DNA of 58,987 nt, taken from NCBI GenBank assembly GCA_036504895.1, contig DASXUJ010000073.1:1-58987 (forward strand). Direction: 5' to 3'. Numbering within the stretch: position 1 is the stretch's first letter; each line of letters begins with the position of its first letter. This DNA is from Syntrophorhabdaceae bacterium (lineage in GTDB: Bacteria > Desulfobacterota > Syntrophorhabdia > Syntrophorhabdales > Syntrophorhabdaceae). A program made the translations under genes and the position numbers. This document shows positions 18,210 to 26,710 of this stretch, in pieces. The notes beneath the pieces are model-generated. The model did not search any database. It was given only the letters and a program-made list of their open reading frames with translations, and was not told where the DNA came from.

Positions 18210-18977
18210 TTACGCAATTGCATAGCGCTTGAGATTCTCATCGAACCTGACCAGTCTCGCCCGTGATGAGCTGCTCAGATGCCTCGATACCTCGGACGGG
18301 GTCATACCCAGATCCTGAGCGATTTCGCTGGTGGTAAGAGGTCCTTCCTTTAAAAGGGAGACGATCTGGCCGATTGCGAGTTTTTCCACGATCGTTTCGT
18401 TAAGGAGCTGGGACAACTCTTCACTGGCGAAAAACTTATAATATTCCTCTTCGGACATCACAGGCGTTCTCAACCTTTCCCTTTCCACGAGCCTGATGTA
18501 GGGAATAAGTTTCGTCACTGTATCCAGTTTGAATTTCAACGCCTTTTCGTTCAATCCCTCGATACCGCCCAGAGGTCCTAAATCTTTAATTGTCTTGACA
18601 AAATCATTCACGCTCTCGACGAACACGTTTGCTTCGCTTCCGGACATGAAGGACATCCTTAATCTTTCAGGATTAATGCCCATGTGCTCGAGAATCTTCC
18701 TCATGAGAAGCACCATGTTGAGTGTATGGTAATTTCCATGAGTTATGTAGTTACACTCGCTCAGATGGCAGGCGCCGATAAACACCCCATCCGCTCCCTT
18801 TGAGAAAGCCCGGAGTACAAATGCCGGGTCAACTCGACCGGAACACATTACACGAATAAGTCTCATCTCTGATGTATATTGCAGTCTGGAAACTCCAGCC
18901 AGGTCAGCAGCGCCGTACGCTCACCAATGACAGACAAAACCTACTATTTTCGGTTTAAATTTAAGTCCTGTACTCAT
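18210..18977 (-). CDS. bamF: BamF, MvhD-like selenoprotein subunit of class II benzoyl-CoA reductase (in-frame UGA = Sec)
   Basis: Read from ATG 18977, preceded by a perfect GGAGGTGA ribosome site, the frame runs 255 residues with a single internal UGA at 18923-18921 (codon 19). The product begins MSTGLKFKPKIVGFVCHW-Sec-AYGAADLAG, matching the MvhD/FrhD pattern CxxC-x-Y-x-GAD in which the second Cys is Sec in several archaeal and deltaproteobacterial proteins. Further family cysteines follow at 45, 70 and 75 (VMCSGRVDP, GACHLSEC). A SECIS-like hairpin follows the UGA. A C-terminal extension (about 190-255) looks like a winged helix. MvhD binds a [2Fe-2S] cluster and passes electrons to the HdrA-like subunit, here BamE, encoded 60 bp upstream. 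A standard gene finder would start it at 18866 and lose the Sec. Confidence 0.9.
18886..18898 (-). promoter_or_regulatory. SECIS-like hairpin of bamF
   Basis: On the transcript, CUGGA-GUU-UCCAG forms a 5-bp stem with a three-base loop that starts with G. The loop begins 28 bases after the UGA codon, within the 16-37 base range described for bacterial SECIS elements, whose loops carry G in the first two positions. It sits inside the coding region, as bacterial SECIS elements do. Folding energy was not computed. Confidence 0.65.
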
Positions 18978-19037
18978 TCTTTCTCACCTCCTTGCCTGTA
19001 GTCCCAGCTATCCCCGGGCCTATTTACTCGATTGGGT

Positions 19038-22000
19038 CTAAACATTTCCCACCGCCGTATCGATTTGTTTCAATATCTCTTCATCTGAAACGGCCGCGTC
19101 GATCTCGGTCAAAATCTCTTCATCGGTAAAATGTTTGAGAACGATTGCGTTTGTTGCGCATTTCGTGTTGCAGAGGCCATCGCCTTTGCAGAGTACAGGA
19201 TTTACGCGAGCCTTTCTCCCGTTCGGGCTTTCATAAAAATCGATTGCGCCGTAGGTACATGCGGTAATGCACGCCCCGCAGGAGACACATTTATCTTCGT
19301 CGACCTCACATACCGATCCCGAGGCGACAACCGTATCGTGGGAAAGGAGGGTGAGGACTCTGCCTGCCGCTCCATAAGACTGATTCACGGTTTCCTGCAA
19401 GAACTTCGGATAGTGAGCGAGCCCGCACAGATAGACACCGTCCGTGGCAAACTCTACAGGCTTCAACTTCACGTGAGCCTCTTTGAAAAATCCGTCCGGG
19501 CTCAAGGTCACCTTAAAGAGTCCCGCGATTTCTTTCGTAGACGCGGAGGGCACCACTGCAGCAGCCAGGGCAAGGACATCAGCATCGAGCTCTATTTTCT
19601 TGCCGAGGATGTAATCGGTGGTCGTCACTTTGAGGACAGACCTGCCGTCCTCTGCCTCGCCGGGCTCTACCTGGGGTGCATCCTCAGGCTCGTAACGGAT
19701 GAAACGTATGTCTTTACCTGCTGCCTCACGGTAGAAATCCTCTCTGAGGCCATAGGTTCTTACATCCCTGAAGAGAATGTATATATCCATATTCGGATTC
19801 TTCTCTTTGAGCAGCAAAGCGTTCTTTACTGATTCGCTGCAGCATATCCTGCTGCAGTAATTTCTTTCTTCGTTTCTACAGCCCACACACTGGATCATGA
19901 CAAGGCTCTGAGCGTTGACTACCTTTTCGTCGCCTTCTGCGATCTTAGCTTCGAGCTCGAGGTGGGTCATGACTCTGTCGTCCTGACCATAGAGGTATTC
20001 GGTAGGGGTATATACGTCCGCGCCGATGGCGAGAACGGCCGCACCATGTTTAATCTCGGTGGTTCCCCTGTCGGATTTCACGGTGGTGACGAAATTTCCG
20101 ATGTAGCCTGTAGCTGCCTTGATGGTGGCATTGGCATACACGTGAATGAGGGGGTGCTGATAGACCTTCGTCACCAGCTCGCGCAGGTAAGCCTGGACAT
20201 CGAGACCTTCAAGGGTAGAATGGATCTTCCGTGCGATTCCTCCGAGATCCCTGTCCTTCTCTATCAGGTATACTTCATGTCCCTGATTTGCGATCGAGAG
20301 GGCGGAGTTCATGCCTGCCACGCCGCCGCCGATTACGAGCGCCCTTTTATCTACGGGGAGATCGAACTCCTGCAGGGGCTCCAGATGGCATGCCCGGGCA
20401 ACGGACATACGGATGATATCCTTCGCCTTATTAGTGGCTGCTTCTTTTTCTTTTTGATGGACCCAGGAGTTGTGCTCCCGGATGTTTGCCATTTCATAAT
20501 AATACTGGTTAATTCCAGCTTCACGAAGGGTGTCCCTGAATAGGGGCTCGAGAGTCCTTGGAGAACACGCGGCTACCACGACCCGGTTAAGTCCTTTTTC
20601 CCTCGTGATGTCCGTTATCTCCCTCGCAGAGTTGGTGGCGCATGAAAAGACCTGATTCTGCGCGTGGACCACGTTGGGCAAGGTTTTACAGTATTCAACC
20701 GTGTCGGGGACACTTACCACGCCGGAGATGTTTGCCCCGCAGTGACAGACGAAGACGCCTATTCGCGGCTCTTCCTTGGAGACATCCCTTTCTTCCGGGT
20801 ATATCCTCTCCTTGGTGAGATTTCCACGCCTGTAGTCGAGGAGCTCGCCAATCTGGGCGCTGGCCCCACTGGCGCTGAACACGGACTCGGGGATATCGAC
20901 AGGACCCTGGAACGCTCCGGTCACGAAGATGCCGGGCTTGTTCGTTTCCATGGGATTGATCTCGCTGATCTTACAGAAGCCGTGGTCAGTGAGCTCAATA
21001 CCGTATTTATTCGAAAATTCGAGTGCATCCTTCGGAGGATTGAGACCGATAGACAATACGACCATATCGAACTCTTCCTCTTTTACCCCGTCGTCGGTGG
21101 TAGAATACCGCACGAACACGTTCTTGGTAACGGGATCTTCACGTACTATCGACGTGTAGCTTCTGAAGAAGCGGACACCGGAGAGGTTTTCCGTCCTCTG
21201 GTAATAGCGCTCGAAATCTTTTCCGTAGGCACGGACGTCGTTATGGAAAATGGTGCACTCCGAGTCGGGATGATGATCTTTTGTGAGGATGACCTGTTTT
21301 TGAGTATAGGTGCAGCAGACCGCCGAACAGTAGCTGTTGCCGCCCTCGAGCACCTGCCTCGAACCGACGCACTGAATCCAAGCCAGTTTTTTGGGATGTT
21401 TCAGGTCTGACCCACGGAGTATCTCGCCCTGGTATGCCCCCGTTGAAGACAGGAGACGCTCAAAATCCATACTGGTGATGACGTTCTGAAAATCTCCGTA
21501 GTGATATTCCTCTCTGACCTTCGGGTCAAAGGGGTCAAAGCCTGAGGAAAGAATGACGGCGCCTATGTTGATGTCAACGTTCTCGGGCTCCTGCTTTAAA
21601 TCTATCGCCTTATTCTCGCACACCGCTTCACAGATACGGCATTTCTTTTCTTTGAGATAAAGACAGCTTTCATCGATATACGCAACGAGCGGGATCGCCT
21701 GAGGGAAATAGATGTGAACCGCCTTATTATTCGAAATATCCTGATTAAATTCATCAGGGTATTTCACGGGACAATACTCAACACAGGTAGTGCATCCCGT
21801 GCATTTGTCTTCCAGGATGTACCTGGGCTTTTTTGTAAGGGTTACCTTAAAATTTCCTAACTCCCCCTCTACACTCTTCACTTCAGTATAGGTGAGTACC
21901 TCTACATTTGGATGCCGGCCGACCTCGACCAGTTTAGGTGCGAGTATTCACATGGAGCAGTCGTTGGTCGGAAAGGTCTTATCAAGCTGGGCCATATGGC

Positions 22001-22184
22001 CCCCGATACTCGGACCCTTCTCGACCAGATAGACCTTGAAGCCTGCGTTCGCAAGGTCAAGAGAAGCCTGAATACCGCTGATCCCTCCGCCAACAACCAT
22101 TACGTCTCCAAAATTTCGGTCACTGAGACTTTTACGAAGTTGTTGAATGTTCTCATTTAAGACTATTACATTTTCCACTTTCAC
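19038..22184 (-). CDS. bamE: BamE, HdrA-like selenoprotein subunit of class II benzoyl-CoA reductase (in-frame UGA = Sec79)
   Basis: One 1048-residue gene interrupted only by UGA at 21950-21948. The N-terminal 78 residues hold the FAD fold (GGGISG at 32-37) and end TFPTNDCSM; reading UGA as Sec79 continues [14 protein letters not shown], the HdrA consensus in which this position is Cys or Sec. Then come a [4Fe-4S] motif ([12 protein letters not shown]), a second HdrA-like unit with [10 protein letters not shown] and GGGVAGM, and two C-terminal ferredoxin motifs ([22 protein letters not shown]). HdrA proteins bifurcate electrons at FAD; in Bam this is thought to drive benzoyl-CoA reduction. 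The start is GTG 22184 or GTG 22178; AGGTGA is better spaced for the latter. Neighbours are bamD 20 bp upstream and bamF downstream. Confidence 0.92.
21915..21932 (-). promoter_or_regulatory. SECIS-like hairpin of bamE
   Basis: On the transcript, CUGGUC-GAGGUC-GGCCGG gives a 6-bp stem (two G-U pairs) with a loop GAGGUC containing GGU, the loop element known from E. coli formate dehydrogenase SECIS. The loop starts 22 bases after UGA79, inside the range for bacterial SECIS elements. Confidence 0.7.
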
Positions 22185-22204
22185 TCACCTCATCTCTTCG
22201 TTCT

Positions 22205-23356
22205 CTAAATTACTTCCTGGAGAATCTCCGTGATGTCCTTAACCTCTATATCGTCAGCATGATTGAGGACGAGCCTGCTGTCCTCGAGAGCGGTAATACA
22301 ATAGGGACAGGAGGTAACAAGTTCCGTGGCCCCAAGCTCTATAGCCTGTTCTACTCTGAGGTTGGAGAATCTTTCATGCTTTTCCGTTTCCATCCAGACC
22401 CGGCCTCCCCCCATACCGCAGCAGAGGCTATCTGCCCGTGCTTCAGGCAGTTCGTTCAGTTCCAGGCCCGGTATCTTCTTCAGCGCGTCCCGGGGAGCAT
22501 CATATATGCCGTTATGACGGCCGAGATAACATGGATCATGGTAGGTAACTTTCTTTCCGTATTCTTTAAGGACCTGAAGTTTTCCTTCGTTCAGAAGCTC
22601 CGATACATACTCGGAGATATGAACGACCTCAAAGTTCACCCTGAACTGGGGATACTCGTTCTTGAAGGTGTGATAGCAATGAGGGGAAGAGACCAGTATT
22701 TTCGTAACCCCGCTATCGATAAAGTTCTTAATGTTCTCTTTTGCCAGTTTTACGAACATCTGCTCATTGCCGGTCTTGCGGATACTCTCACCGCAGCAGC
22801 TCTCTTTGGAGCCGAGTATGCCGAAATTGACCCCGGCCTTGGTGAGTATCTTCGCCGTGGCCTGCGCCACCTTCTTTAGTCTCGGATCATAGGCAGTGTA
22901 ACAGCAGGGGAAATATAATACATCCATGCCCTCGGCAAAGGGTTTTACGTTGAGTCCCTCCGCCCAGGCCGCCCTTGTATTCCTGTCTTCATTAAAAGGG
23001 TTACCCTGTTGAGCAAGGCCTGCGCTTATAGTTTTTACGGATTTGACGGGGGCGGGAAAGACACCGTATCCCGTGGCCATTCTTCTCAGGGATATCATGT
23101 CATCGATCTGCTTTACGTCCCTGGGGCAGCGCTGAGGACATTTTCCGCAGGTGGTGCAACGCCAGATCTCTTCACGCTCTATCTCGCTCAATCCGAATGT
23201 GGCCTCTCGAATGAGTTTGCGCATGCTGAACTTTCTCACCCGGTTCCAGGGGCACACGGTATCGCATTTTCCGCATTGATAACAGAACTTGACGGCGTCT
23301 CCACCTTTTTCTTTTATCTCGTCTATTACCTCTTTGAATGGGGCTACAGTCTCCAC
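22205..23356 (-). CDS. bamD: BamD, HdrBC/HdrD-like Fe-S subunit of class II benzoyl-CoA reductase
   Basis: A 383-residue soluble Fe-S protein. Two N-terminal [4Fe-4S] motifs (CYQCGKCDTVCP, CTTCGKCPQRCP) correspond to HdrC, and two CCG domains correspond to HdrB: FPCCYTAYDPR with ESCCGES and SPHC, then HDPCYLGRHNG with LCCGMGGG and TSCPYC. CCG domains bind the noncubane [4Fe-4S] clusters of heterodisulfide reductase. In the Bam complex it is placed between the HdrA-like BamE and the BamBC catalytic unit. It lies 27 bp after bamC and 20 bp before bamE. Confidence 0.9.
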   Translation of the reverse strand: METVAPFKEVIDEIKEKGGDAVKFCYQCGKCDTVCPWNRVRKFSMRKLIREATFGLSEIEREEIWRCTTCGKCPQRCPRDVKQIDDMISLRRMATGYGVFPAPVKSVKTISAGLAQQGNPFNEDRNTRAAWAEGLNVKPFAEGMDVLYFPCCYTAYDPRLKKVAQATAKILTKAGVNFGILGSKESCCGESIRKTGNEQMFVKLAKENIKNFIDSGVTKILVSSPHCYHTFKNEYPQFRVNFEVVHISEYVSELLNEGKLQVLKEYGKKVTYHDPCYLGRHNGIYDAPRDALKKIPGLELNELPEARADSLCCGMGGGRVWMETEKHERFSNLRVEQAIELGATELVTSCPYCITALEDSRLVLNHADDIEVKDITEILQEVI

Positions 23357-23383
23357 GATTTTATCCTTTTCTTTCGGGTTTTC

Positions 23384-23923
23384 TTAATCCTTCTGCGTCA
23401 TCCGGGCCGCTGCGTCCACTACCTTCTCGACGCCGTATTTATCGATGAGCGATCCTAATCCCGCTTCCACCGCTTCCATCTCCACCTGCTCCTCGACCTC
23501 CTCTTCCCGTTCTTCATAGGTAAGCACGTCGTTGATACACCACTGGACGCACATGGGTTTCTCGAGAGGCGGGTTGTCTTCGCACATGTCGCACTTTAAG
23601 GGGAGGCCTGAATCGGGTTCCTTGAAGAGGTCCCTCGAAGGGCAGGCGGCCCTGCAGAAGGCGCACTCTTCATATTCCTTGCCGTCGATAATGTACTTGT
23701 CTCTGCCCATGCACTCGGCGGGGGCATATTCACCCGCAAAGACGGGAAGCCATATGTCCTTTATGGGATGACGGATGATTTGGATGCGGGAGCGCGCCGG
23801 GTTGATCCCGCTGTATTTCGGCGTAGAGTGAAAGGCGGAGCAGACGATCTCACATCCCCGGCAACCGTTGCACTTATCCGCATCAACCTTGATTGTTTTA
23901 ATTTTCTTCTTAATCTTGGCCAT
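23384..23923 (-). CDS. bamC: BamC, ferredoxin-type subunit of class II benzoyl-CoA reductase
   Basis: A 179-residue Fe-S protein with several [4Fe-4S] motifs: CNGCRGCEIVCSAFH near the N terminus, CAFCRAACPS and CDMCEDNPPLEKPMCVQWC in the middle, as in electron-transfer subunits of the DmsB/HybA type. The C-terminal 40 residues are acidic with no motif. BamB and BamC form the isolated catalytic BamB2C2-type unit in Geobacter, where BamC donates electrons to the tungsten site. Its start overlaps the end of bamB by 14 bp. Confidence 0.9.
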   Translation of the reverse strand: MAKIKKKIKTIKVDADKCNGCRGCEIVCSAFHSTPKYSGINPARSRIQIIRHPIKDIWLPVFAGEYAPAECMGRDKYIIDGKEYEECAFCRAACPSRDLFKEPDSGLPLKCDMCEDNPPLEKPMCVQWCINDVLTYEEREEEVEEQVEMEAVEAGLGSLIDKYGVEKVVDAAARMTQKD

Positions 23924-25880
23924 CTTTCAATATCCCTCTCTTTTCTAAGTCTTCGGCAACATAACCCAGATCCAGCTCTTCGAGCCGTGCCCTGGTGGGG
24001 ATGCCGTCATCATTCCAGCCTTTAAATTTATAGTAGGTGGAGAGCAGGTTCTGCTCGAGCTCCGGGAATCTCTTCTTCCAGTGGTCTACAGGCGGCTTCT
24101 CGTCTTTGCGGCTCATGCCCCGTCTGTTGTTGACGGCCCTGTGGAGGTTTCTGCTCCGATTGACGATCTTCTTGAGCCCTGCCTCATCGAGATCGAGTCC
24201 CGTTGCTGCCGAGATGATCTTCGGGTAGTTGTGAATGTGGTAGGGGGGCTTTAAGCAGAAGGAGGACATGCCGGCGCATACGCAGCAGGCGTCGTCGATG
24301 TTGTGGAGCATCTCCATCCAGTCGACGATCTCACTGCACATGTCGGCGGTGGGGAAATAGGGGATGCCCATCTCGCCTCGGGGCTCCCAGTCGAGGAGGT
24401 ACTGTTTCATGTGCTCGCTCGGAAGCTGGGGCCATTCTTTTACGAAGGCCTCTCTCTGCTCTCTCGTGGGGAAGGCGGCCTGGGGCCAGTTCCCTTCGAT
24501 CTGGGTAATGCTGATCTTCTCGTTGGTGGCATACATGAGGAAGTAGAGAGGATCGAGGGTCCCGAGCTTCAGAGGGAGCTGCTCATGCCTCTTGATCGTA
24601 TTGTGGTCGAATGCCTCCGCGCCGTTGCCGATCGCGCGGGCCGCATAGTAGACGCCGTCGGCGAGCACGTCTCCGATGCCTTCCCTGCGGGCAACCCGGT
24701 CGAGGAGCCAGAGGAACCTTCCCTCTTTATCCTTGGGGGCTCCGTCGAAATCTTTGTCGGTTAATATGCCGGCATCATAAAGCTCGATGCCGAAGGCGAT
24801 GATCTGGGGGGTCGAGAAGGAGTCCATCCCGTATTCGGTCGCCCTCTGGAGGGTCTTCCAGGCAAAGTCCATGGTATCTACATAGGAAGCCATGGCATAG
24901 GTCAGCTTGCCGAAGCATTTTGCCATGTAGCGGGGGGTATCCTTATAGGAGATCAGCGCGCCGCAGTGCTGGGGACAGTTAAAGCAGCTGATGAGGCGCT
25001 TGATGCCTTCCTTCTGCGTCTTCGGCCACTCCTCTGCGATGGTGTCATCCCAGAATCCCCTTCTTCTCGTACGGGCGTTGCCCCACATGAAGTTCTCCGT
25101 GTGCCACTTCTCGTCCGTATGGACCATCTCCTGGGGAGAGCCGATACCGGAGAGGATGGTCATGACGTCGGGGATGGGGTTCGTGTTCCGGTAATTGATA
25201 TAGGCCATCATGTCGCGCATGTGCTGGAGGAACTCTTCGCCCCTGGCGAGGTTGATGTCTTTCGTGCCCCGTACCGCCACTGCCTTGATCTTCTTATCTC
25301 CCATGACCGCGCCGCCGCCTAACCTGCTGGCGGAGGACCTGCCCTGCTCGATGGAGGCGGTGAAGCACCTGTTCTCTCCGGCAAGACCGATGGCCGCGAC
25401 CTGGGCGTTGGGGCAGTTGAGCTCTTTTCTGATGAGGTCCTGGGTCTCGAGGGCGCCCCTGCCTTTCAGGTGGCGGGCGTCACGTATCTCTACCTTGTCG
25501 TTGTTGATCCAGATGTAGACCCAATCGGGCGACTTGTTGCGGAAGAGTACCTTGTCATACCCCGCGTACTTCAGCTCTGCTGACCAGAACCCGCCCATCA
25601 TGGGGTAGGCGAGGAGCCCCGACTGGGGGGACATGAAGGTCACTACCGTGCGGTTCGCGCTGAAGGCCGGGGTGGCGTTGAGAATACCGGAGCTGAATAT
25701 CAGCAGGTTCTCGTCGTCAAAGGCCTGCGTCTCAGCGGGCACGCGGTCCCAGTGGAGCTTTACGCTGGTGCCGAGACCTCCGAGATGGGTTTCCAGCAGC
25801 TTAGGGTCGGTCTCCACCCGTTCAATGTTTTTTGTAGCTAAATCGATCTCCAGATTATACCCTGTTTCTCCGTATCTCAT
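23910..25880 (-). CDS. bamB: BamB, tungsten-containing catalytic subunit of class II benzoyl-CoA reductase
   Basis: A 656-residue member of the aldehyde:ferredoxin oxidoreductase family, with two cofactor-binding domains and a [4Fe-4S] motif CFNCPQHC (Cys299, 302, 306) completed by a Cys near 530 in the CCVCAGMSSFC stretch. It reduces benzoyl-CoA to cyclohexa-1,5-diene-1-carboxyl-CoA without ATP. Residues Glu251, His260 and Cys322 fall at the numbers I recall for the tungsten-site residues of Geobacter BamB, and length is identical to that family, which supports BamB over a general aldehyde oxidoreductase. It is the first gene of the eight-gene operon. The start ATG follows AAGGGG. fdhD is divergent upstream and could serve cofactor sulfuration. 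Confidence 0.93.
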   Translation of the reverse strand: MRYGETGYNLEIDLATKNIERVETDPKLLETHLGGLGTSVKLHWDRVPAETQAFDDENLLIFSSGILNATPAFSANRTVVTFMSPQSGLLAYPMMGGFWSAELKYAGYDKVLFRNKSPDWVYIWINNDKVEIRDARHLKGRGALETQDLIRKELNCPNAQVAAIGLAGENRCFTASIEQGRSSASRLGGGAVMGDKKIKAVAVRGTKDINLARGEEFLQHMRDMMAYINYRNTNPIPDVMTILSGIGSPQEMVHTDEKWHTENFMWGNARTRRRGFWDDTIAEEWPKTQKEGIKRLISCFNCPQHCGALISYKDTPRYMAKCFGKLTYAMASYVDTMDFAWKTLQRATEYGMDSFSTPQIIAFGIELYDAGILTDKDFDGAPKDKEGRFLWLLDRVARREGIGDVLADGVYYAARAIGNGAEAFDHNTIKRHEQLPLKLGTLDPLYFLMYATNEKISITQIEGNWPQAAFPTREQREAFVKEWPQLPSEHMKQYLLDWEPRGEMGIPYFPTADMCSEIVDWMEMLHNIDDACCVCAGMSSFCLKPPYHIHNYPKIISAATGLDLDEAGLKKIVNRSRNLHRAVNNRRGMSRKDEKPPVDHWKKRFPELEQNLLSTYYKFKGWNDDGIPTRARLEELDLGYVAEDLEKRGILKDGQD

Positions 25881-25970
25881 GTTTTACCCCTTTAAATATC
25901 TATCTCCGCGGCCCGCAGTTTCAGCCGCGTATGTAGGCTTCCCGAAATGATTTGCCATAGGGTCCACATT

Positions 25971-25989
25971 TTGTGAAGGACTTTCACAA
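25971..25989. promoter_or_regulatory. Palindromic operator, bam-proximal copy
   Basis: TTGTGAA-N5-TTCACAA, a perfect 7+7 inverted repeat about 90 bp upstream of bamB. The identical arms and spacing recur at 26196-26214, and both are followed on the + strand by an AA-N-TCCTCT block. The repetition strongly suggests a dimeric regulator site. If the promoters described here are right, this copy lies in the transcribed leader of bamB and could act as a roadblock or serve an unseen third promoter. Confidence 0.7.
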
Positions 25990-26081
25990 TTAAGTCCTCT
26001 CGCCCCTCCTCGCATCTCCGCAGCCAAATTACCGGTCACGCAGGCTCACTTCACTATTCAGATTTTCCAATATCGTAGTCA

Positions 26082-26110
26082 AGTTTAACAAATTGCTCTA
26101 AACCTGTCAA
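26082..26110 (-). promoter_or_regulatory. bam proximal promoter P1
   Basis: On the minus strand TTGACA (26110-26105), 17 bp, TAAACT (26087-26082). Immediately upstream is an imperfect operator at 26118-26135 (TTGTGAA-N4-TTCATCT), centred near -56, a position typical of an activator site. Confidence 0.6.
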
Positions 26111-26117
26111 GAGCCAA

Positions 26118-26135
26118 AGATGAAAAAATTCACAA
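26118..26135 (-). promoter_or_regulatory. Operator upstream of bam P1
   Basis: Minus-strand TTGTGAA-N4-TTCATCT, an imperfect version of the TTGTGAA palindrome. The sequence from here into the -35 box is about 75 percent identical to the matching part of module 2 at 26316-26347. Confidence 0.55.
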
Positions 26136-26195
26136 GATAAAATCATCCCTTCCATGGCTCTCAAATAACAGGTTATTTTCCCTCTGAGGCAACCG

Positions 26196-26214
26196 TTGTG
26201 AATTGGCTTCACAA
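26196..26214. promoter_or_regulatory. Palindromic operator, bam-distal copy
   Basis: A second perfect TTGTGAA-N5-TTCACAA repeat, 225 bp from the first. It lies between the two bam promoters and belongs to the distal copy of a duplicated regulatory module. A half site TTGTGAA also occurs at 26704-26710, just before the fdhD start. Confidence 0.7.
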
Positions 26215-26293
26215 ATCAAATCCTCTAATCCTGTCCGTCCTGTGAGTAGGGGATAGACAGGACTTATCTCACGAATTATTCGGAATATATTTA

Positions 26294-26347
26294 AATTTAT
26301 CAGATCAATCTATAGCTGTCAACCACCAAAGATAAACCGATTCACAG
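26294..26347 (-). promoter_or_regulatory. bam distal promoter P2 with upstream operator
   Basis: On the minus strand TTGACA (26322-26317), 17 bp, TAAATT (26299-26294), with an upstream site CTGTGAA-N4-TTTATCT at 26347-26330. The arrangement copies P1: both share the ATCTTTGG block between operator and -35. P2 lies about 210 bp further from bamB than P1, giving a long leader. Confidence 0.55.
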
Positions 26348-26655
26348 GTAGCAAAAGACGAATAATATCAGAGCTTTGGGAGGCTGCCGGCACCGGCCTT
26401 AGATGGCCGGGGAAAACACGGGAAGCGCTTCGGATCGTATAGTCGTCTTCCAACCACTTTCGGATCAACTCAAAAATCGCCGTCCGGGGGCCAAGGAAGC
26501 GATACAACCCAAATTCATCGAGCGTAACCCGGGAGTGGCAACGAAAAGGGGCTCCCTGGGGCATAGCGCCAATTACTAGCTCGTATAGATCAAATGAGAG
26601 AGAATGTGCCTCCGGCGCGTGGGGTTCATCCTGAAGGGGTCGACATGAAATTTTG

Positions 26656-26684
26656 TTGACTTTATACCGACTTTCTCTTATCAA
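26656..26684 (+). promoter_or_regulatory. fdhD promoter
   Basis: TTGACT (26656-26661), 17 bp, TATCAA (26679-26684), 26 bp before the fdhD start, with ribosome site GGGAG at 26696-26700. Confidence 0.5.
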
Positions 26685-26710
26685 TTAAGTAAAAAGGGAG
26701 CTTTTGTGAA

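Noticed and set aside
18210-22184. Reading bamE and bamF as pseudogenes with nonsense mutations
   Set aside because: Both stops are UGA, both fall exactly at known Cys/Sec positions of their families, and both have SECIS-like hairpins at the right distance; random nonsense mutations would not do this.
25881-26340. Sigma-54 promoter for bamB that the NtrC-type regulator could use
   Set aside because: No TGGC-N7-8-TTGC-like element with correct spacing was found on the minus strand, while vegetative-type boxes are present.
26319-26684. Open frame of 121 residues on the minus strand between bamB and fdhD
   Set aside because: It overlaps the distal bam promoter and the fdhD promoter, lacks a recognised domain and has no convincing ribosome site.
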